Shown here: positions 24,952 through 34,897 of the stretch, piece after piece | How the letters are laid out: the number at the start of each line of letters is the position of its first letter | Position numbering within the stretch: the first letter of the stretch is position 1 | DNA from: Candidatus Omnitrophota bacterium | Lineage (GTDB): Bacteria; Omnitrophota; Gorgyraeia; Zapsychrales; JANLHA01 | DNA: 55,787 nucleotides | Assembly (NCBI GenBank): GCA_029560465.1 | Contig: JAKQKX010000087.1 | Location: forward strand, 1 to 55,787 | Direction of reading: 5' to 3' | Made by a program: the position numbers and the translations under genes | The notes under the pieces: model-generated | Database searches by the model: none | What the model was told of the DNA's origin: nothing | The model's input: the letters and a program-made list of their open reading frames with translations, nothing else

Positions 24952-25638
24952 TTATAACAAATTGATCACTTCTTTAGGCAGGCGTCTGATTTCCTGCGTA
25001 CCCAGGACTTTAAGCGTCCAGCGGAGGATTTGAAACTTTTGGATGAGGCGGGGATCGGGTTCCGCCAAATTCGCTAGCCGCCCTCGGGATAGAAAGAATT
25101 GCCGCCGTAAAATGTTAAAGATGATCCGGGCCTCCCGGGGACGATTATTACCCTCTTCAATGATATTGTTTATCCCGGCAAAGGCCATTTCATTGACTGT
25201 ATCATTATAATGATCCATCTTGGTGATGAGCAACGGGACCATGGAATCAAAGTACTTATAGCGATCCATGAGACAAAGGGTGTGCATGATTTCAACCTGA
25301 ACGAATGGGGAGTCTGTCCGGTTTAAGCGGCGGATCAGAATCCTTTCGGCAGCCTTTTTTTCTTTGGTGAAAATCTCCTCGCAGAATTTTTCTTTGAAAA
25401 CCCGGACCGCTGCGGCGGTTTTAAACGGGGTGACGGTTTCGTCCTGAATAATCGCCAGGAGCAGCTCTTTATCCTCAAGGGCGTATTTATCGGAGTAGCC
25501 GTTGAGCATCTGTTTATCATCGAAAATACTGCTGGCTAAGAAATCATCTTCTTCAGCGGAAGAATATGAAGAATATACAGAAGCGGTGATGAAATATAAA
25601 AAAAGAAATCCGGGAATGAAAAGTTTAAGTTTCAGCAT
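24952..25638 (-). CDS. Secreted helical (HEAT-like) protein of unknown function
   Basis: A 228-residue protein with a signal peptide (MLKLKLFIPGFLFLYF, cut near YSSYSSA). The mature part is all-helical, with repeated pairs such as TPFKTAAAVRVFKEKF, SPFVQVEIMHTLCLMDRY and VNEMAFAGINNIIEEG that resemble HEAT repeats. No catalytic motif. Its start overlaps the nadC stop by 7 bases and the CPBP protease gene follows by 37, so it is co-transcribed with both. It may be a periplasmic partner of that protease. Family not recognised. Confidence 0.75.
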   Translation of the reverse strand: MLKLKLFIPGFLFLYFITASVYSSYSSAEEDDFLASSIFDDKQMLNGYSDKYALEDKELLLAIIQDETVTPFKTAAAVRVFKEKFCEEIFTKEKKAAERILIRRLNRTDSPFVQVEIMHTLCLMDRYKYFDSMVPLLITKMDHYNDTVNEMAFAGINNIIEEGNNRPREARIIFNILRRQFFLSRGRLANLAEPDPRLIQKFQILRWTLKVLGTQEIRRLPKEVINLL

Positions 25639-26483
25639 AACGCCTCTCCAAACTCCATGGAGAAATCAATGGCTCGGGGCGAATGTGTCAGTGCCCCAAT
25701 GGATATTCTGTCCACTCCGGTGAGGGCAATGTGCCGGACATTATGGAGATTAATCCCTCCGGACGCTTCGAGGAGACACGTTTTTTTTTGCCGTTTGCAA
25801 TACTGTACGGCTTTTTTTAGCTGCGGGATGCTCATGTTATCTAAAAGGACGATGTCAGGATCCGCCTCGAGGGCTTGTTTGAACTGAGCGAACGTATCGA
25901 CTTCAACAACAATAAGTTTTTTGGTTTGTCGCCGGACGTGCCGGATGGCATCTCTCACGGTGGCGTCCTTTTCATAAGCCAACAGATGATTGTCTTTAAT
26001 AATAACCATTTCATTCAGGTTAAACCTGTGATTGACTCCGCCGCCGCACCGGACCGCCATTTTTACCAGAGCCCTCAGTCCGGGGATTGTTTTGCGGGTG
26101 TCCATAATTTTGACCGGCAAATCAGACACTTTATCGACAAAACGGTTTGTCAATGTGGCGATCCCGGAAAGATAAGAAAAAAAATTGAGAGCCACCCTTT
26201 CTCCGGAGAGCAATGCTCGTGTTTTTCCTTCAAAACTGATAACTTTCTGGTTTTTTAACACTTCCTCCCCGTCCTGGGCATGACAGGTGATTTTCATTTT
26301 TTTATCCAACCTGCGGAAAATAGCGGTGATGATCTCTAGGCCGCAGACCATACAGGTTTCCCTAGAGATAATTGTCGCCTTGGAGATTTGGTCTTCACTG
26401 ACCAAGCAATGGGTGGTTACGTCTCTGTCGCTGTGGTCTTCCTGGAGCGCTTGCTGTATAGCTTTGTTGATAACGGCACGCAT
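25632..26483 (-). CDS. nadC: Nicotinate-nucleotide pyrophosphorylase (carboxylating)
   Basis: A 283-residue quinolinate phosphoribosyltransferase of normal length. Landmarks are LALNFFSYLSGIAT-like RVALNFFSYLSGIATLTNR, the substrate-binding DTRKTIPGLR, GGGVNHRFNL, IKDNHL, VEVDTF, and the C-terminal EASGGINLHNV. It converts quinolinate and PRPP to nicotinate mononucleotide, CO2 and PPi in NAD synthesis. nadA and nadB are not in the window. It follows valS by 14 bases and overlaps the next gene by 7 bases. Confidence 0.97.
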   Translation of the reverse strand: MRAVINKAIQQALQEDHSDRDVTTHCLVSEDQISKATIISRETCMVCGLEIITAIFRRLDKKMKITCHAQDGEEVLKNQKVISFEGKTRALLSGERVALNFFSYLSGIATLTNRFVDKVSDLPVKIMDTRKTIPGLRALVKMAVRCGGGVNHRFNLNEMVIIKDNHLLAYEKDATVRDAIRHVRRQTKKLIVVEVDTFAQFKQALEADPDIVLLDNMSIPQLKKAVQYCKRQKKTCLLEASGGINLHNVRHIALTGVDRISIGALTHSPRAIDFSMEFGEALC

Positions 26484-26497
26484 GATTTTCCCCTGGT

Positions 26498-29164
26498 TTA
26501 GTCCAAAGAATTTAATAATTTTTCGAGTTCTTGCTTTTTGTTTTGAAAATCTATGAGGCGCTCTCGTTCTTTCTGAACCACGTCAGCCGGGGCCTTTTGT
26601 ATGAAAGCGCCGCTGCCTAGCCGTTGGCTTAAGTTTGTTATGAATTTTTGAATATCTTGCAGTTGCTGGACGATCTGTTTTTTCTCTTCCTGAACGTCAA
26701 TGATTCCGGAAAGGGGCACGGAGAAAGTCGTTTTGTCGACTAGGCCCGTGGCCTGCCCTTTCACATTTGGAAATTCCTGGCTAAAGGTGAGGGTGTTAAT
26801 TTTAATGGCTGCCTGGATAACAGCGGCGTTGGTTTTTAGCAGGGTGAGTTGCTTCGGATCTTCAGAAGCCAGGATGCAATCAATCGCCTGCCCGGGTTTT
26901 ATTTGCCACTGCGCCTTGATGTTGCGCAGTTGGGTGATGATGTCAATCAGGATCTGCATATCTTTTTCCGCATCCTGGGATATCCATTCTCGCCGGGATT
27001 CCGGCCAGGACTGAACGGCGAGCGGCCCGGCTTCTTTTTTGATCTGGCTGTGGATCTCTTCTGTCACGAAAGGCATAAACGGATGAGTCAGGTGGATGGA
27101 CTGTTCCATTAAAAAGAAAACAATCGAGCTGATCACGGGGTCGCTAAAATTCGTTTTGTTGATTTCCAGATACCAGTCGCAGAAATTTCTCCAGAAGAAT
27201 TCGTATAATAGGGATTCGGCTTCGGAGAAACGGAAGGTTTCGATGGCTTTGGAAATTTCATCCAGCGTCGAGTAAAATCGCGATATAATCCAGCGCGACG
27301 GTAGGTCGAGCTGGCCCGGCGTCATGGTCATCCAGCATTCCGGCTGGCGCTGGTGTTCAGGGATATGGGTGAGGATGAGCCTGGAGGCATTCCAGATTTT
27401 ATTGGCGAAGTTCCTCCCGATCTCAAATTTTTCTTTCGATATATAAAGATCCTGCCCGGAGTTGATGATCAGGCTGAAACGCAAAGCGTCCGCGCCATAT
27501 TCTTTAATAATTTCAAGCGGGTCAATGGCATTTCCCAAGGATTTGGACATTTTGCGGCCTTGGGCATCGCGGACAGTTCCGTGAATATAAACATCACTGA
27601 ATGGGATTTCCCCCATGAATTCCAGCCCGGCCATGATCATGCGGGCGACCCAGAAGAAGATGATTTCCGAAGCAGTGAAAAGAGCGTTTGTAGGATAAAA
27701 ATATCGTAATGTTTCCTCGTTGTCTTTCCCTTCCCTGTCGTTCCCCTTTTGGGGCGGCCAGCCGAATGTGGCAAAAGGCCACAGCCATGACGAAAACCAG
27801 GTGTCCAGGACGTCTTCCTCCTGAACCAATTGGGAGGATTGACACCGCGGGCATATCTTCGGCTCGGTTTTCGCCACGATGATATTTTCTCCTTCTTTAC
27901 AGTTTTGGCAGTACCAGACCGGGATGCGGTGTCCCCACCAGATTTGCCGCGAGATGCACCAGTCCCGGATGTTCTCCATCCAGTTTAGGTATACTTTCGT
28001 CCATCGATCCGGTGTGAAGGTGATTTTCCCATCGAGGACGGCCTGAAGGGCCGGTTGCGCCAGGGGGGCCATCTTCACAAACCACTGTTGGGATAAATAC
28101 GGCTCCACGACTGTGTGGCACCGGTAGCAGTGCCCGACCGCGTGGGTATGGGACTCCACTTTTTCCAGTAATTTTAATTCTTTCAGGGTCTCTATGATGG
28201 CTTCGCGGGCCTCAAACCGGTCCAGCCCGGCGAAGTCCCCGGCGTTTTCGTTAAGGACGCCGTTGGGGTGCAGAATATTGATGGGATCCAGATGATGGCG
28301 CGTTCCCATGGCAAAGTCATTGGGGTCGTGGGCCGGCGTGACCTTAACGGCCCCGGTCCCGAATGCCGGATTGACGAAAGCGTCAGCGACAACGGGGATT
28401 TCCCGCTGAAGGATCGGCAGCACAACCTTCTGCCCGATAAAATTTTTATACCGCTCATCATCGGGGTGCACCGCAACCCCGGTGTCCCCCAGCATGGTTT
28501 CCGGGCGCGTTGTGGCCACGGTGAGGTGGGTGCCCGGACGCCCTTTTAAAGGGTAACGGATGTAATAGAGAGCCCCCTGCTGTTCACGGTGTTCGGCTTC
28601 TTCGTCAGACAGGGCTGTTTGGCAGCGGGGGCACCAGTTGATGATGTGTTTCCCCCGGTAAATGAGTCCCTTGTCGTAGAGCCGGACAAAAACTTCTTTA
28701 ACGGCCTCACTGTAATCGGCATCCATGGTGAAACGCGTCCGGTCCCAGTCGCAGGAAGATCCCAATTTTTTAAGCTGGTTGATAATCGTGCCTCCGTATT
28801 GATCTTTCCAGGCCCATAACCGTTGAAGCATTTGCTCCCGGCCGATATCATAACGTGTCTTCCCTTCCTTGGCGAGTTGCCGTTCAACGACGTTTTGGGT
28901 GGCAATCCCGGCATGGTCTGTGCCCGGCATCCAGCAGGTTTCGAACCCGCGCATCCGTTTATAGCGGATTAGGATGTCTTGAAGCGTGTTATTGAGGGCG
29001 TGTCCCATATGCAGGATCCCGGTCACGTTAGGCGGAGGGATAACGATCGAATATGGTTTCTTCTCCGGGGCAGCGTGCCCATGAAAGACCTTATGGTCCT
29101 CCCAATATTGGCACCACTGGGGTTCTATGACATTAAAATTAAAACGGGTTGGTATCTCGTTCAT
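26498..29164 (-). CDS. valS: Valyl-tRNA synthetase
   Basis: An 888-residue class I synthetase of normal length. It has the HMGH (HIGH) signature at 52-55, the editing-domain motif VATTRPETMLGDT, KMSKS at about 537-541, and a C-terminal coiled coil (about 815-885). It charges tRNA-Val in the cytoplasm. It follows cimA by 74 bases. That gap contains a G/C-rich hairpin-like run but no T-box elements that I can see. It sits naturally beside branched-chain amino acid genes. Confidence 0.98.
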   Translation of the reverse strand: MNEIPTRFNFNVIEPQWCQYWEDHKVFHGHAAPEKKPYSIVIPPPNVTGILHMGHALNNTLQDILIRYKRMRGFETCWMPGTDHAGIATQNVVERQLAKEGKTRYDIGREQMLQRLWAWKDQYGGTIINQLKKLGSSCDWDRTRFTMDADYSEAVKEVFVRLYDKGLIYRGKHIINWCPRCQTALSDEEAEHREQQGALYYIRYPLKGRPGTHLTVATTRPETMLGDTGVAVHPDDERYKNFIGQKVVLPILQREIPVVADAFVNPAFGTGAVKVTPAHDPNDFAMGTRHHLDPINILHPNGVLNENAGDFAGLDRFEAREAIIETLKELKLLEKVESHTHAVGHCYRCHTVVEPYLSQQWFVKMAPLAQPALQAVLDGKITFTPDRWTKVYLNWMENIRDWCISRQIWWGHRIPVWYCQNCKEGENIIVAKTEPKICPRCQSSQLVQEEDVLDTWFSSWLWPFATFGWPPQKGNDREGKDNEETLRYFYPTNALFTASEIIFFWVARMIMAGLEFMGEIPFSDVYIHGTVRDAQGRKMSKSLGNAIDPLEIIKEYGADALRFSLIINSGQDLYISKEKFEIGRNFANKIWNASRLILTHIPEHQRQPECWMTMTPGQLDLPSRWIISRFYSTLDEISKAIETFRFSEAESLLYEFFWRNFCDWYLEINKTNFSDPVISSIVFFLMEQSIHLTHPFMPFVTEEIHSQIKKEAGPLAVQSWPESRREWISQDAEKDMQILIDIITQLRNIKAQWQIKPGQAIDCILASEDPKQLTLLKTNAAVIQAAIKINTLTFSQEFPNVKGQATGLVDKTTFSVPLSGIIDVQEEKKQIVQQLQDIQKFITNLSQRLGSGAFIQKAPADVVQKERERLIDFQNKKQELEKLLNSLD

Positions 29165-29238
29165 GTTTTCTTAAGCGCTGAACATCGGGGGCATGCTCTT
29201 TCCCCCCCGGGGAGGCGGTTTTGTTTTTTCGCCCCTTG

Positions 29239-30813
29239 TCAGCTTTTTTTCTTGTCCTTCATGAGTTTATATTCAATACTATCGGTTAACGCTTCCCAGC
29301 TGGCCTGAATGATGTTCTCATGCACCCCCACGGTGGTCCACGCGTCTTTTTTATCCTGGGATTCAATTAAGACCCTCACTTTAGCCGCTGTCCCGGCCTG
29401 GGAGTCAATAACACGGACTTTATAGTCCCTGAGGTGCATGTCCTGAAGGCTGGGGTAAAATTTATTAAGCGCCTGGCGCATGGCCCGGTCCAAGGCGTCA
29501 ACCGGTCCGTCCCCGTCGGCTGCGGAGTATTCTTCCTTGCCGTTGATGTTCAGCCGGACAGAAGCTTCCGCGAAGATTTTTCCGTCAAAACGCTTTTCGA
29601 CAAACGCTTTGAACCCTTCCAGTTTGAAGAACGGGGTGTATTTTTTTAACTCTTTTTTCATGAAGAGTTCAAAAGACGCGTCTGCCGCTTCAAATTGGTA
29701 GCCGTCCAGTTCCTTGGCCTGTAAGTTTTTAAGGAGTTTTTTGGCCTGCGGTGATTTTTTATCGATCAGGGTATCCATTTGCTGGGCTTTCATGATGATC
29801 GGCATTTTACCGGCCAGTTCAGAGGTGATGAAACGGCGATGATTCCCGATGATCGTGGGGTCTGCGTGCTCATAGGCGAAAGGATTCTTAATCATGGCGT
29901 CGATGTGCACCCCGGCTTTATGGGCAAAAGCGGAGCGGCCGACAAAAGGATGATTGTCCGCGAGTTTAATATTGCTGATTTCACTTAGAAAATAGGCGGT
30001 TTCGGTCAGCATTTTAATTTTAGCGGTCGGGATAGATTCCCTTTTCATCTTGGTGTGGAGGATGGCGATAATCGTGCATAGATCGGCGTTCCCACACCGT
30101 TCCCCTAATCCGTTAAATGTCCCCTGAACCTGAATACAACCGCTTTCAATCGCCATCAGGCTGTTGGCGACCGCCAGGTCCATGTCATTATGGGTGTGGA
30201 TTCCCAACGGCACACGGATCTGTTTCTGGACCTCATGGATGATGGACTGTATCTTTGTCAAAAGAGTGCCGCCGTTGGTATCACAGAGGATAATGCAGTC
30301 TGCCTTCCCGTCCTGAGCGGCTTGCAGGGTTTTGAGCGCGTAATCGGGATTGGCCTGGTAGCCGTCAAAAAAATGTTCGGCGTCGTAAAACACCTCCCGG
30401 TTTTTGGACTTTAAAAATTGAACCGAATCCCGGATGATATCCAGGTTTTCCGCCAGAGAGGTCCGTAAGACGTCGGTGACGTGGAGGTCCCATGTTTTGC
30501 CAAATATGGTGACGGTCGGGGCTTGAGAGCGGATGAGCTCTTTGAGGTTCGCATCTTCGGAGGCTTTGATCCCGGCCCGCCGGGTGGAGCCAAACGCGGC
30601 GATTTTTGCGTTCTTGAATTTCTTCCCGCGCGCGAGGGTAAAAAATTCTTTATCTTTGGGGTTTGATCCCGGCCATCCGCCTTCAATGTAATGGACTCCG
30701 ATCTGATCCAGTTTCTCTGCGATTTTCAGTTTATCGTTGACTGAAAAGGAGATGCCTTCGGTTTGCGAGCCATCGCGCAAGGTTGTGTCGTATATGATGA
30801 CCGGTTGGGACAT
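29239..30813 (-). CDS. cimA: (R)-citramalate synthase
   Basis: A 524-residue member of the isopropylmalate/citramalate synthase family. DTTLRDGSQ at 9-17, the catalytic HTHNDMDLAVANS, and a C-terminal LeuA-type allosteric domain (about 385-515) are present. The sequence GSQTEGISFSV and the length fit the CimA/LeuA2 subgroup better than LeuA. The reaction, acetyl-CoA plus pyruvate to citramalate, opens the threonine-independent route to isoleucine. It lies 16 bases after lysC with an AAAGGA site. Confidence 0.93.
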   Translation of the reverse strand: MSQPVIIYDTTLRDGSQTEGISFSVNDKLKIAEKLDQIGVHYIEGGWPGSNPKDKEFFTLARGKKFKNAKIAAFGSTRRAGIKASEDANLKELIRSQAPTVTIFGKTWDLHVTDVLRTSLAENLDIIRDSVQFLKSKNREVFYDAEHFFDGYQANPDYALKTLQAAQDGKADCIILCDTNGGTLLTKIQSIIHEVQKQIRVPLGIHTHNDMDLAVANSLMAIESGCIQVQGTFNGLGERCGNADLCTIIAILHTKMKRESIPTAKIKMLTETAYFLSEISNIKLADNHPFVGRSAFAHKAGVHIDAMIKNPFAYEHADPTIIGNHRRFITSELAGKMPIIMKAQQMDTLIDKKSPQAKKLLKNLQAKELDGYQFEAADASFELFMKKELKKYTPFFKLEGFKAFVEKRFDGKIFAEASVRLNINGKEEYSAADGDGPVDALDRAMRQALNKFYPSLQDMHLRDYKVRVIDSQAGTAAKVRVLIESQDKKDAWTTVGVHENIIQASWEALTDSIEYKLMKDKKKS

Positions 30814-30829
30814 CAGAGGATCCTTTCTT

Positions 30830-32050
30830 TTAATCCTTCAGGCTAAAAATTTTATGGAGCGCTTTGACCGCTTTATCTGTGTTTTTTTCATGAATGATGC
30901 AGGAAATGCTGATTTCGGATGTGGTGATCATTTCAATGTTAATTTTATTTTCTGCCAGCGTCTGGAACATCTGCGCCGCGATCCCGTGACGGGAGCGCAT
31001 CTCAGACCCGACAATAGAAACTCTGGCGATTTTATTGTCTTGCAACACCTCCCTGGCGTGCAGTTTTTGAGCGATCTGTTCCGCCGCTTTCAGGGTTTTG
31101 TTGAGGTCAGACCGGGGCACGGTGAAGGAGATATCCGTGTGCCGGGTATGCGAGACGTTCTGCACGATCGTGTCGACGCTCACCCCGACTTTGGAGATCT
31201 CGGTGAAAATATGCGCGGCCACCCCGGGTTTGTCGGGAACCGCGCAGATCGTAACTTTAGCCTCTTTTTTATTAGACGTGATGCCGCTCACGGAAATTTG
31301 TTCGAGTTTGGAACTGTTTTGGGTGATCATGGTGCCTTCCTCCTTGGCAAAGCTTGAACGGACGTGAATAGGGATATTAAATCTTTTGGCGACTTCGATG
31401 GAGCGTGCCTGCATGACCTGCGCGCCCAGCGAAGCCATCTCCAGCATTTCATCATAAGAAATGTTTTGGATCTTTTGTGCGTCTTCAACAATTCTGGGGT
31501 CCGCCGTATAAATCCCTTTGACGTCTGTAAATATTTCGCATACTTTCGCCCCCAGGGTGATCGCCAGGGCAACGGCGGTTAAGTCGGAGCCGCCCCGTCC
31601 TAAGGTGGTAATGTCGTTGTCGCTGTTGATGCCTTGGAACCCGGCAACGATGACGATTTTATTTTCCGACAGAGCTTGGCGGATGCGCTGCGCGTCAATC
31701 GTTTCGATTTGGGCTTTTGTGTGGGATTTGTCTGTCCGTATCCCGACCTGCCCGCCGGTAAATGAAATGGCCTCATGCCCCAAGGCTTTGATAGCGATCG
31801 CCAAAAGCGCGCAGGAAATCTGTTCCCCGGTTGACATCAGCATGTCCATCTCGCGTTCCGGAGGCTGGGGCGTGAGCTTCATGGCCAGTTCTTCCAGTTC
31901 ATCGGTGGTATCCCCCAACGCCGACACAACAACCACGATGTTATTTTTTTTCGTTTTCGTTTCGAGGACCCGTTGAGCCACGGCTTTAATGCGGTCAATG
32001 TTGGCAACGGACGAGCCCCCGAATTTCTGAACAATAATCGGTTTTGTCAT
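30830..32050 (-). CDS. lysC: Aspartate kinase
   Basis: A 406-residue aspartokinase of the monofunctional type. The KFGGSSV signature is at 9-15, the FTDVKGIYTADPR motif near residues 170-182, and two C-terminal ACT domains (about 265-400) provide feedback control by lysine and/or threonine. It makes aspartyl phosphate, the first step to lysine, threonine and methionine. Its start overlaps the cstA stop by 4 bases (ATGA), so the two are coupled. Confidence 0.97.
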   Translation of the reverse strand: MTKPIIVQKFGGSSVANIDRIKAVAQRVLETKTKKNNIVVVVSALGDTTDELEELAMKLTPQPPEREMDMLMSTGEQISCALLAIAIKALGHEAISFTGGQVGIRTDKSHTKAQIETIDAQRIRQALSENKIVIVAGFQGINSDNDITTLGRGGSDLTAVALAITLGAKVCEIFTDVKGIYTADPRIVEDAQKIQNISYDEMLEMASLGAQVMQARSIEVAKRFNIPIHVRSSFAKEEGTMITQNSSKLEQISVSGITSNKKEAKVTICAVPDKPGVAAHIFTEISKVGVSVDTIVQNVSHTRHTDISFTVPRSDLNKTLKAAEQIAQKLHAREVLQDNKIARVSIVGSEMRSRHGIAAQMFQTLAENKINIEMITTSEISISCIIHEKNTDKAVKALHKIFSLKD

Positions 32051-33690
32051 CGGACTCCTCTTTTAAAGTTAAAAAAAGATTTAGAATGGTGTGTTTTCCT
32101 GAACACGAAAAAGACCTCACTGCTGAGAAATACGGCCGCCACGATCAGGGTGAGAGAAATTAAAGTTAAAACATAATCGCGGACGGCGAGGTAATGAATA
32201 ATTTGAAAAATGAGCGCTGTGATGGACGTTGTCAGCATAAAAAGCGCGGGGATCAGCGAGTAGGCTGTCGGGCGGTTTTTGCTTAATAGCCATGACGAGA
32301 TAACCAGCAGGGCCAGGGCGGCGACCAGTTGATTGGAGGCCCCGAAAGCTGGCCAGATTTTCTGCCAAAGGGGATTTTGGGCGCTGTCTTTACTTAACGC
32401 GAGGATCCCGGCCGGGATCACAACGATCAGTGTCGCCAGGTAACGGTTTTTAATCCCAAAGAGTTCTGCCGTGATGTAGCGGGTGATGCGGGCGGCGGAA
32501 TCGAGCGTCGTTAAAATAAAAGCGTTCAAGACGGTTAGGGCGAAAAACGTCCCCCATTCTCCCGTGAGGGGGGCCGTCATGTTTCCAAAGGCCAGGCCGA
32601 AAAGGTTGACCGGGTCGATTTTAGCGGTCACGTGGTTTTGGAATTCGCTGGGAGAAAACCCGCTGGTCACAAGGATGACCACGATAACGGCCAGAAAGCC
32701 TTCCATCAACATGCCTCCGAACCCGATCCTTCGTGCGTGCCGCTCGTTGGGAAGTTGTTTCGAGGTGGTCCCGGAGGCGATCAGGGAATGAAATCCGGAA
32801 TTAGCGCCGCATGCGACAGTGATAAACATCATCGGCCAGAGCAGGCCGACCGGACTTGTTGTGGAAATAAATGCCGGAGACGACATAACAGGGTGACTTA
32901 TCAGGATCCCCGCGACAGCCAGTAAGAGTCCTCCGAAGAGAAGATAACTGGACAGGTAATCCCGCGGTTGTAATAGGATGTGAACCGGTAAAACGGACGC
33001 GATGAAGCAATACACTAAAAGCAGTAAAATCCATTGGGGCAACCCGTGAGCGCCGAGCGTGACGGGGCATCGTTCTCCTAAGAATAGAAGCCAGGTTAAA
33101 ACAGACAATCCGCATACGGTGACGATGCCGGAAGGCCATTTAAGTTTGTAAAGGCCAAGTCCGACGATAACGGCCACCGGAATGAGCCCTAAAGACGGGA
33201 TGACAATTTTAGGTTGCTCCATAAATGTTTTCCCTGCCAGATAGGCGAACACCGCGATCACCAAAAGCAGAGCCAGCCACACGAAAATGCTGAAGATCAG
33301 CTTGGCGCGTTTTGAGATGACACTGCTGGCAATGTCGCCGATGGATGTCCCATCTTCCCGGATAGACAGCATCAGGGCGCCAAAATCATGGATACCGCCG
33401 ATAAAAATGGAGCCCAGGACGATCCATAATAAAGCAGGCAGCCAGCCCCAGAGCATGACCGCCATGACCGGGCCGATGATCGGGCCGGCGCCGGCGATGG
33501 ACGAGAAGTGATGACCAAAAAGGACAAACCAATCTTTGGCCGGCACAAAGTCTACTCCGTCAAAATGGCTGACTGCGGGCGTGGGGCGGTTGACGTCAAT
33601 CTGCCAGATGCTCGCGATTTTGGGGGCATAAAACCGATACCCTAAAAGAAAGAAAATAGTTGAAATCAATAATAATATGACAGAATTCAT
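32047..33690 (-). CDS. cstA: CstA-family carbon starvation/peptide or pyruvate transporter
   Basis: A 547-residue polytopic protein with about 14-15 membrane helices. The CstA signatures are visible: VDFVPAKDWFVLFGHHFSSIAGAGPIIGP near the N-terminus, and CGANSGFHSLIASGTTSKQL in the middle. It is shorter than E. coli CstA (701) and resembles the compact bacterial form. Family members take up peptides or pyruvate; the substrate here is not determined. It lies 4 bases after apgM and overlaps lysC by 4 bases, an odd but tight place among amino acid genes. Confidence 0.92.
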   Translation of the reverse strand: MNSVILLLISTIFFLLGYRFYAPKIASIWQIDVNRPTPAVSHFDGVDFVPAKDWFVLFGHHFSSIAGAGPIIGPVMAVMLWGWLPALLWIVLGSIFIGGIHDFGALMLSIREDGTSIGDIASSVISKRAKLIFSIFVWLALLLVIAVFAYLAGKTFMEQPKIVIPSLGLIPVAVIVGLGLYKLKWPSGIVTVCGLSVLTWLLFLGERCPVTLGAHGLPQWILLLLVYCFIASVLPVHILLQPRDYLSSYLLFGGLLLAVAGILISHPVMSSPAFISTTSPVGLLWPMMFITVACGANSGFHSLIASGTTSKQLPNERHARRIGFGGMLMEGFLAVIVVILVTSGFSPSEFQNHVTAKIDPVNLFGLAFGNMTAPLTGEWGTFFALTVLNAFILTTLDSAARITRYITAELFGIKNRYLATLIVVIPAGILALSKDSAQNPLWQKIWPAFGASNQLVAALALLVISSWLLSKNRPTAYSLIPALFMLTTSITALIFQIIHYLAVRDYVLTLISLTLIVAAVFLSSEVFFVFRKTHHSKSFFNFKRGVR

Positions 33691-33694
33691 AATT

Positions 33695-34897
33695 TTATAA
33701 AAATTTGTTCATAAAAAATTCCATGAGCGCTTCTCCGCCCTGGTATTTTAACCCTTTTAATTTCGCGGTCGTTTCATTGAACGTCTCCACGGGATCCAAG
33801 GGGATCCCTTTTCCGTACATGACGAAGCCCACGGGTTCCCGGGTATGGGTCCTGAGGGATACCGGGGTGGGATGATCCGGAAGCACCAGAATACGCACAT
33901 CCGCATGGGCGTCAAAATGGGTCAGAATCGTCCCGATAATTTCACGGTCGATTTTTTCAATGCACTCCATCTTGGCCTTGGCATCGCCGTTATGCCCGGC
34001 TTCATCCGGGGCCTCAATGTGGATGTAGACAAAATCTTTCGTTTTTAACGCGTTTAAGGCGTATTCCGCTTTCCCCAAGTAATTTGTATCGTAATAACCT
34101 GTTATCCCCGGGACCTTGATGATATCCAGCCCGGCGAGCCGTCCCATGCCGTTCACCAAATCGACCGCGGAGATGATCCCCCCTTTTACGCCGTATTTTT
34201 CCTCAAAAGAAGGCAGATCCGGTTTTATCCCCTGTCCCCAGAGCCAGATCAGGTTCGCGGGGTTTTCCTTGAGATCCACACGCACATTGTTCACGGGGTG
34301 ATCGGCCAGGATGATCCTGGCTTTTTCCATGAGTTTTAACAGGGTTTTTGATCCCGGCCCCTGCGGGAGATAGCGGTCGAAGTCCTTGCCCATGATGTCA
34401 TGCGGGGGCGTGCATTTGATCCGCAGGAATTCTGGGATGTCCCTCACCTTGATCACCATGATGTGGCGGTAGCTTTTCCCGGCATAAAACCGCACGCCTT
34501 CCGCCGCCAGGTGCTCGTTGAGCGTGTTGATGATGAGGGCCGCTTCCGTGTCTTTGATATGCCCGGCGCTGTAATCGACCATTTTTTTGTCCAGGGCGGT
34601 TACCAGATTGCAACGGAACGCGATTTCATCTTCGGCCAGGTTAATGCCGAGGTTCGCCGCTTCCAGCGGCGCTCGCCCGGAAAAGACTTTTTTGGGATCG
34701 TATCCTAAAAGCGACAAGTTCCCGATCTCTGACCCCGGCTTTAATCCGTCCGGGATCGTTTTGACCATCCCGACATTCCCGTTCCTGGCGAGGAAATCCA
34801 TGTTTTGAGTATGGGCCGCTTCCAAGGGTGTTTTCCCGGACAATTCTTCCAGCGGCAGATCTGCCATGCCATCCGGCACAATGACGATATATTTCAT
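33695..34897 (-). CDS. apgM: ApgM-type phosphoglycerate mutase family protein, probable homoserine kinase
   Basis: A 400-residue protein of the archaeal-type cofactor-independent phosphoglycerate mutase family (alkaline phosphatase fold). Metal-site landmarks are VPDGMADLP near the N-terminus, IHIEAPDEAGHNGD, and LVLPDHPTPVSLRTHT. A subgroup of this family has been proposed to be the homoserine kinase in genomes without thrB, based on its place beside threonine genes. Here it sits between coaB-thrC-hom and cstA-lysC and no thrB is present in the run. ATG 34897 gives a 4-base overlap with coaB; an opening at 35035 would overlap it far more. Confidence 0.88.
   Translation of the reverse strand: MKYIVIVPDGMADLPLEELSGKTPLEAAHTQNMDFLARNGNVGMVKTIPDGLKPGSEIGNLSLLGYDPKKVFSGRAPLEAANLGINLAEDEIAFRCNLVTALDKKMVDYSAGHIKDTEAALIINTLNEHLAAEGVRFYAGKSYRHIMVIKVRDIPEFLRIKCTPPHDIMGKDFDRYLPQGPGSKTLLKLMEKARIILADHPVNNVRVDLKENPANLIWLWGQGIKPDLPSFEEKYGVKGGIISAVDLVNGMGRLAGLDIIKVPGITGYYDTNYLGKAEYALNALKTKDFVYIHIEAPDEAGHNGDAKAKMECIEKIDREIIGTILTHFDAHADVRILVLPDHPTPVSLRTHTREPVGFVMYGKGIPLDPVETFNETTAKLKGLKYQGGEALMEFFMNKFL

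Noticed and set aside
29165-29238. G/C-rich hairpin-like run before valS as a possible T-box or attenuator
   Set aside because: Only 74 bases, with no specifier loop, T-box sequence or terminator run.
30737-31357. A 206-codon + strand open frame across cimA and lysC
   Set aside because: Antisense to two conserved genes; a product of codon bias in the real frames.
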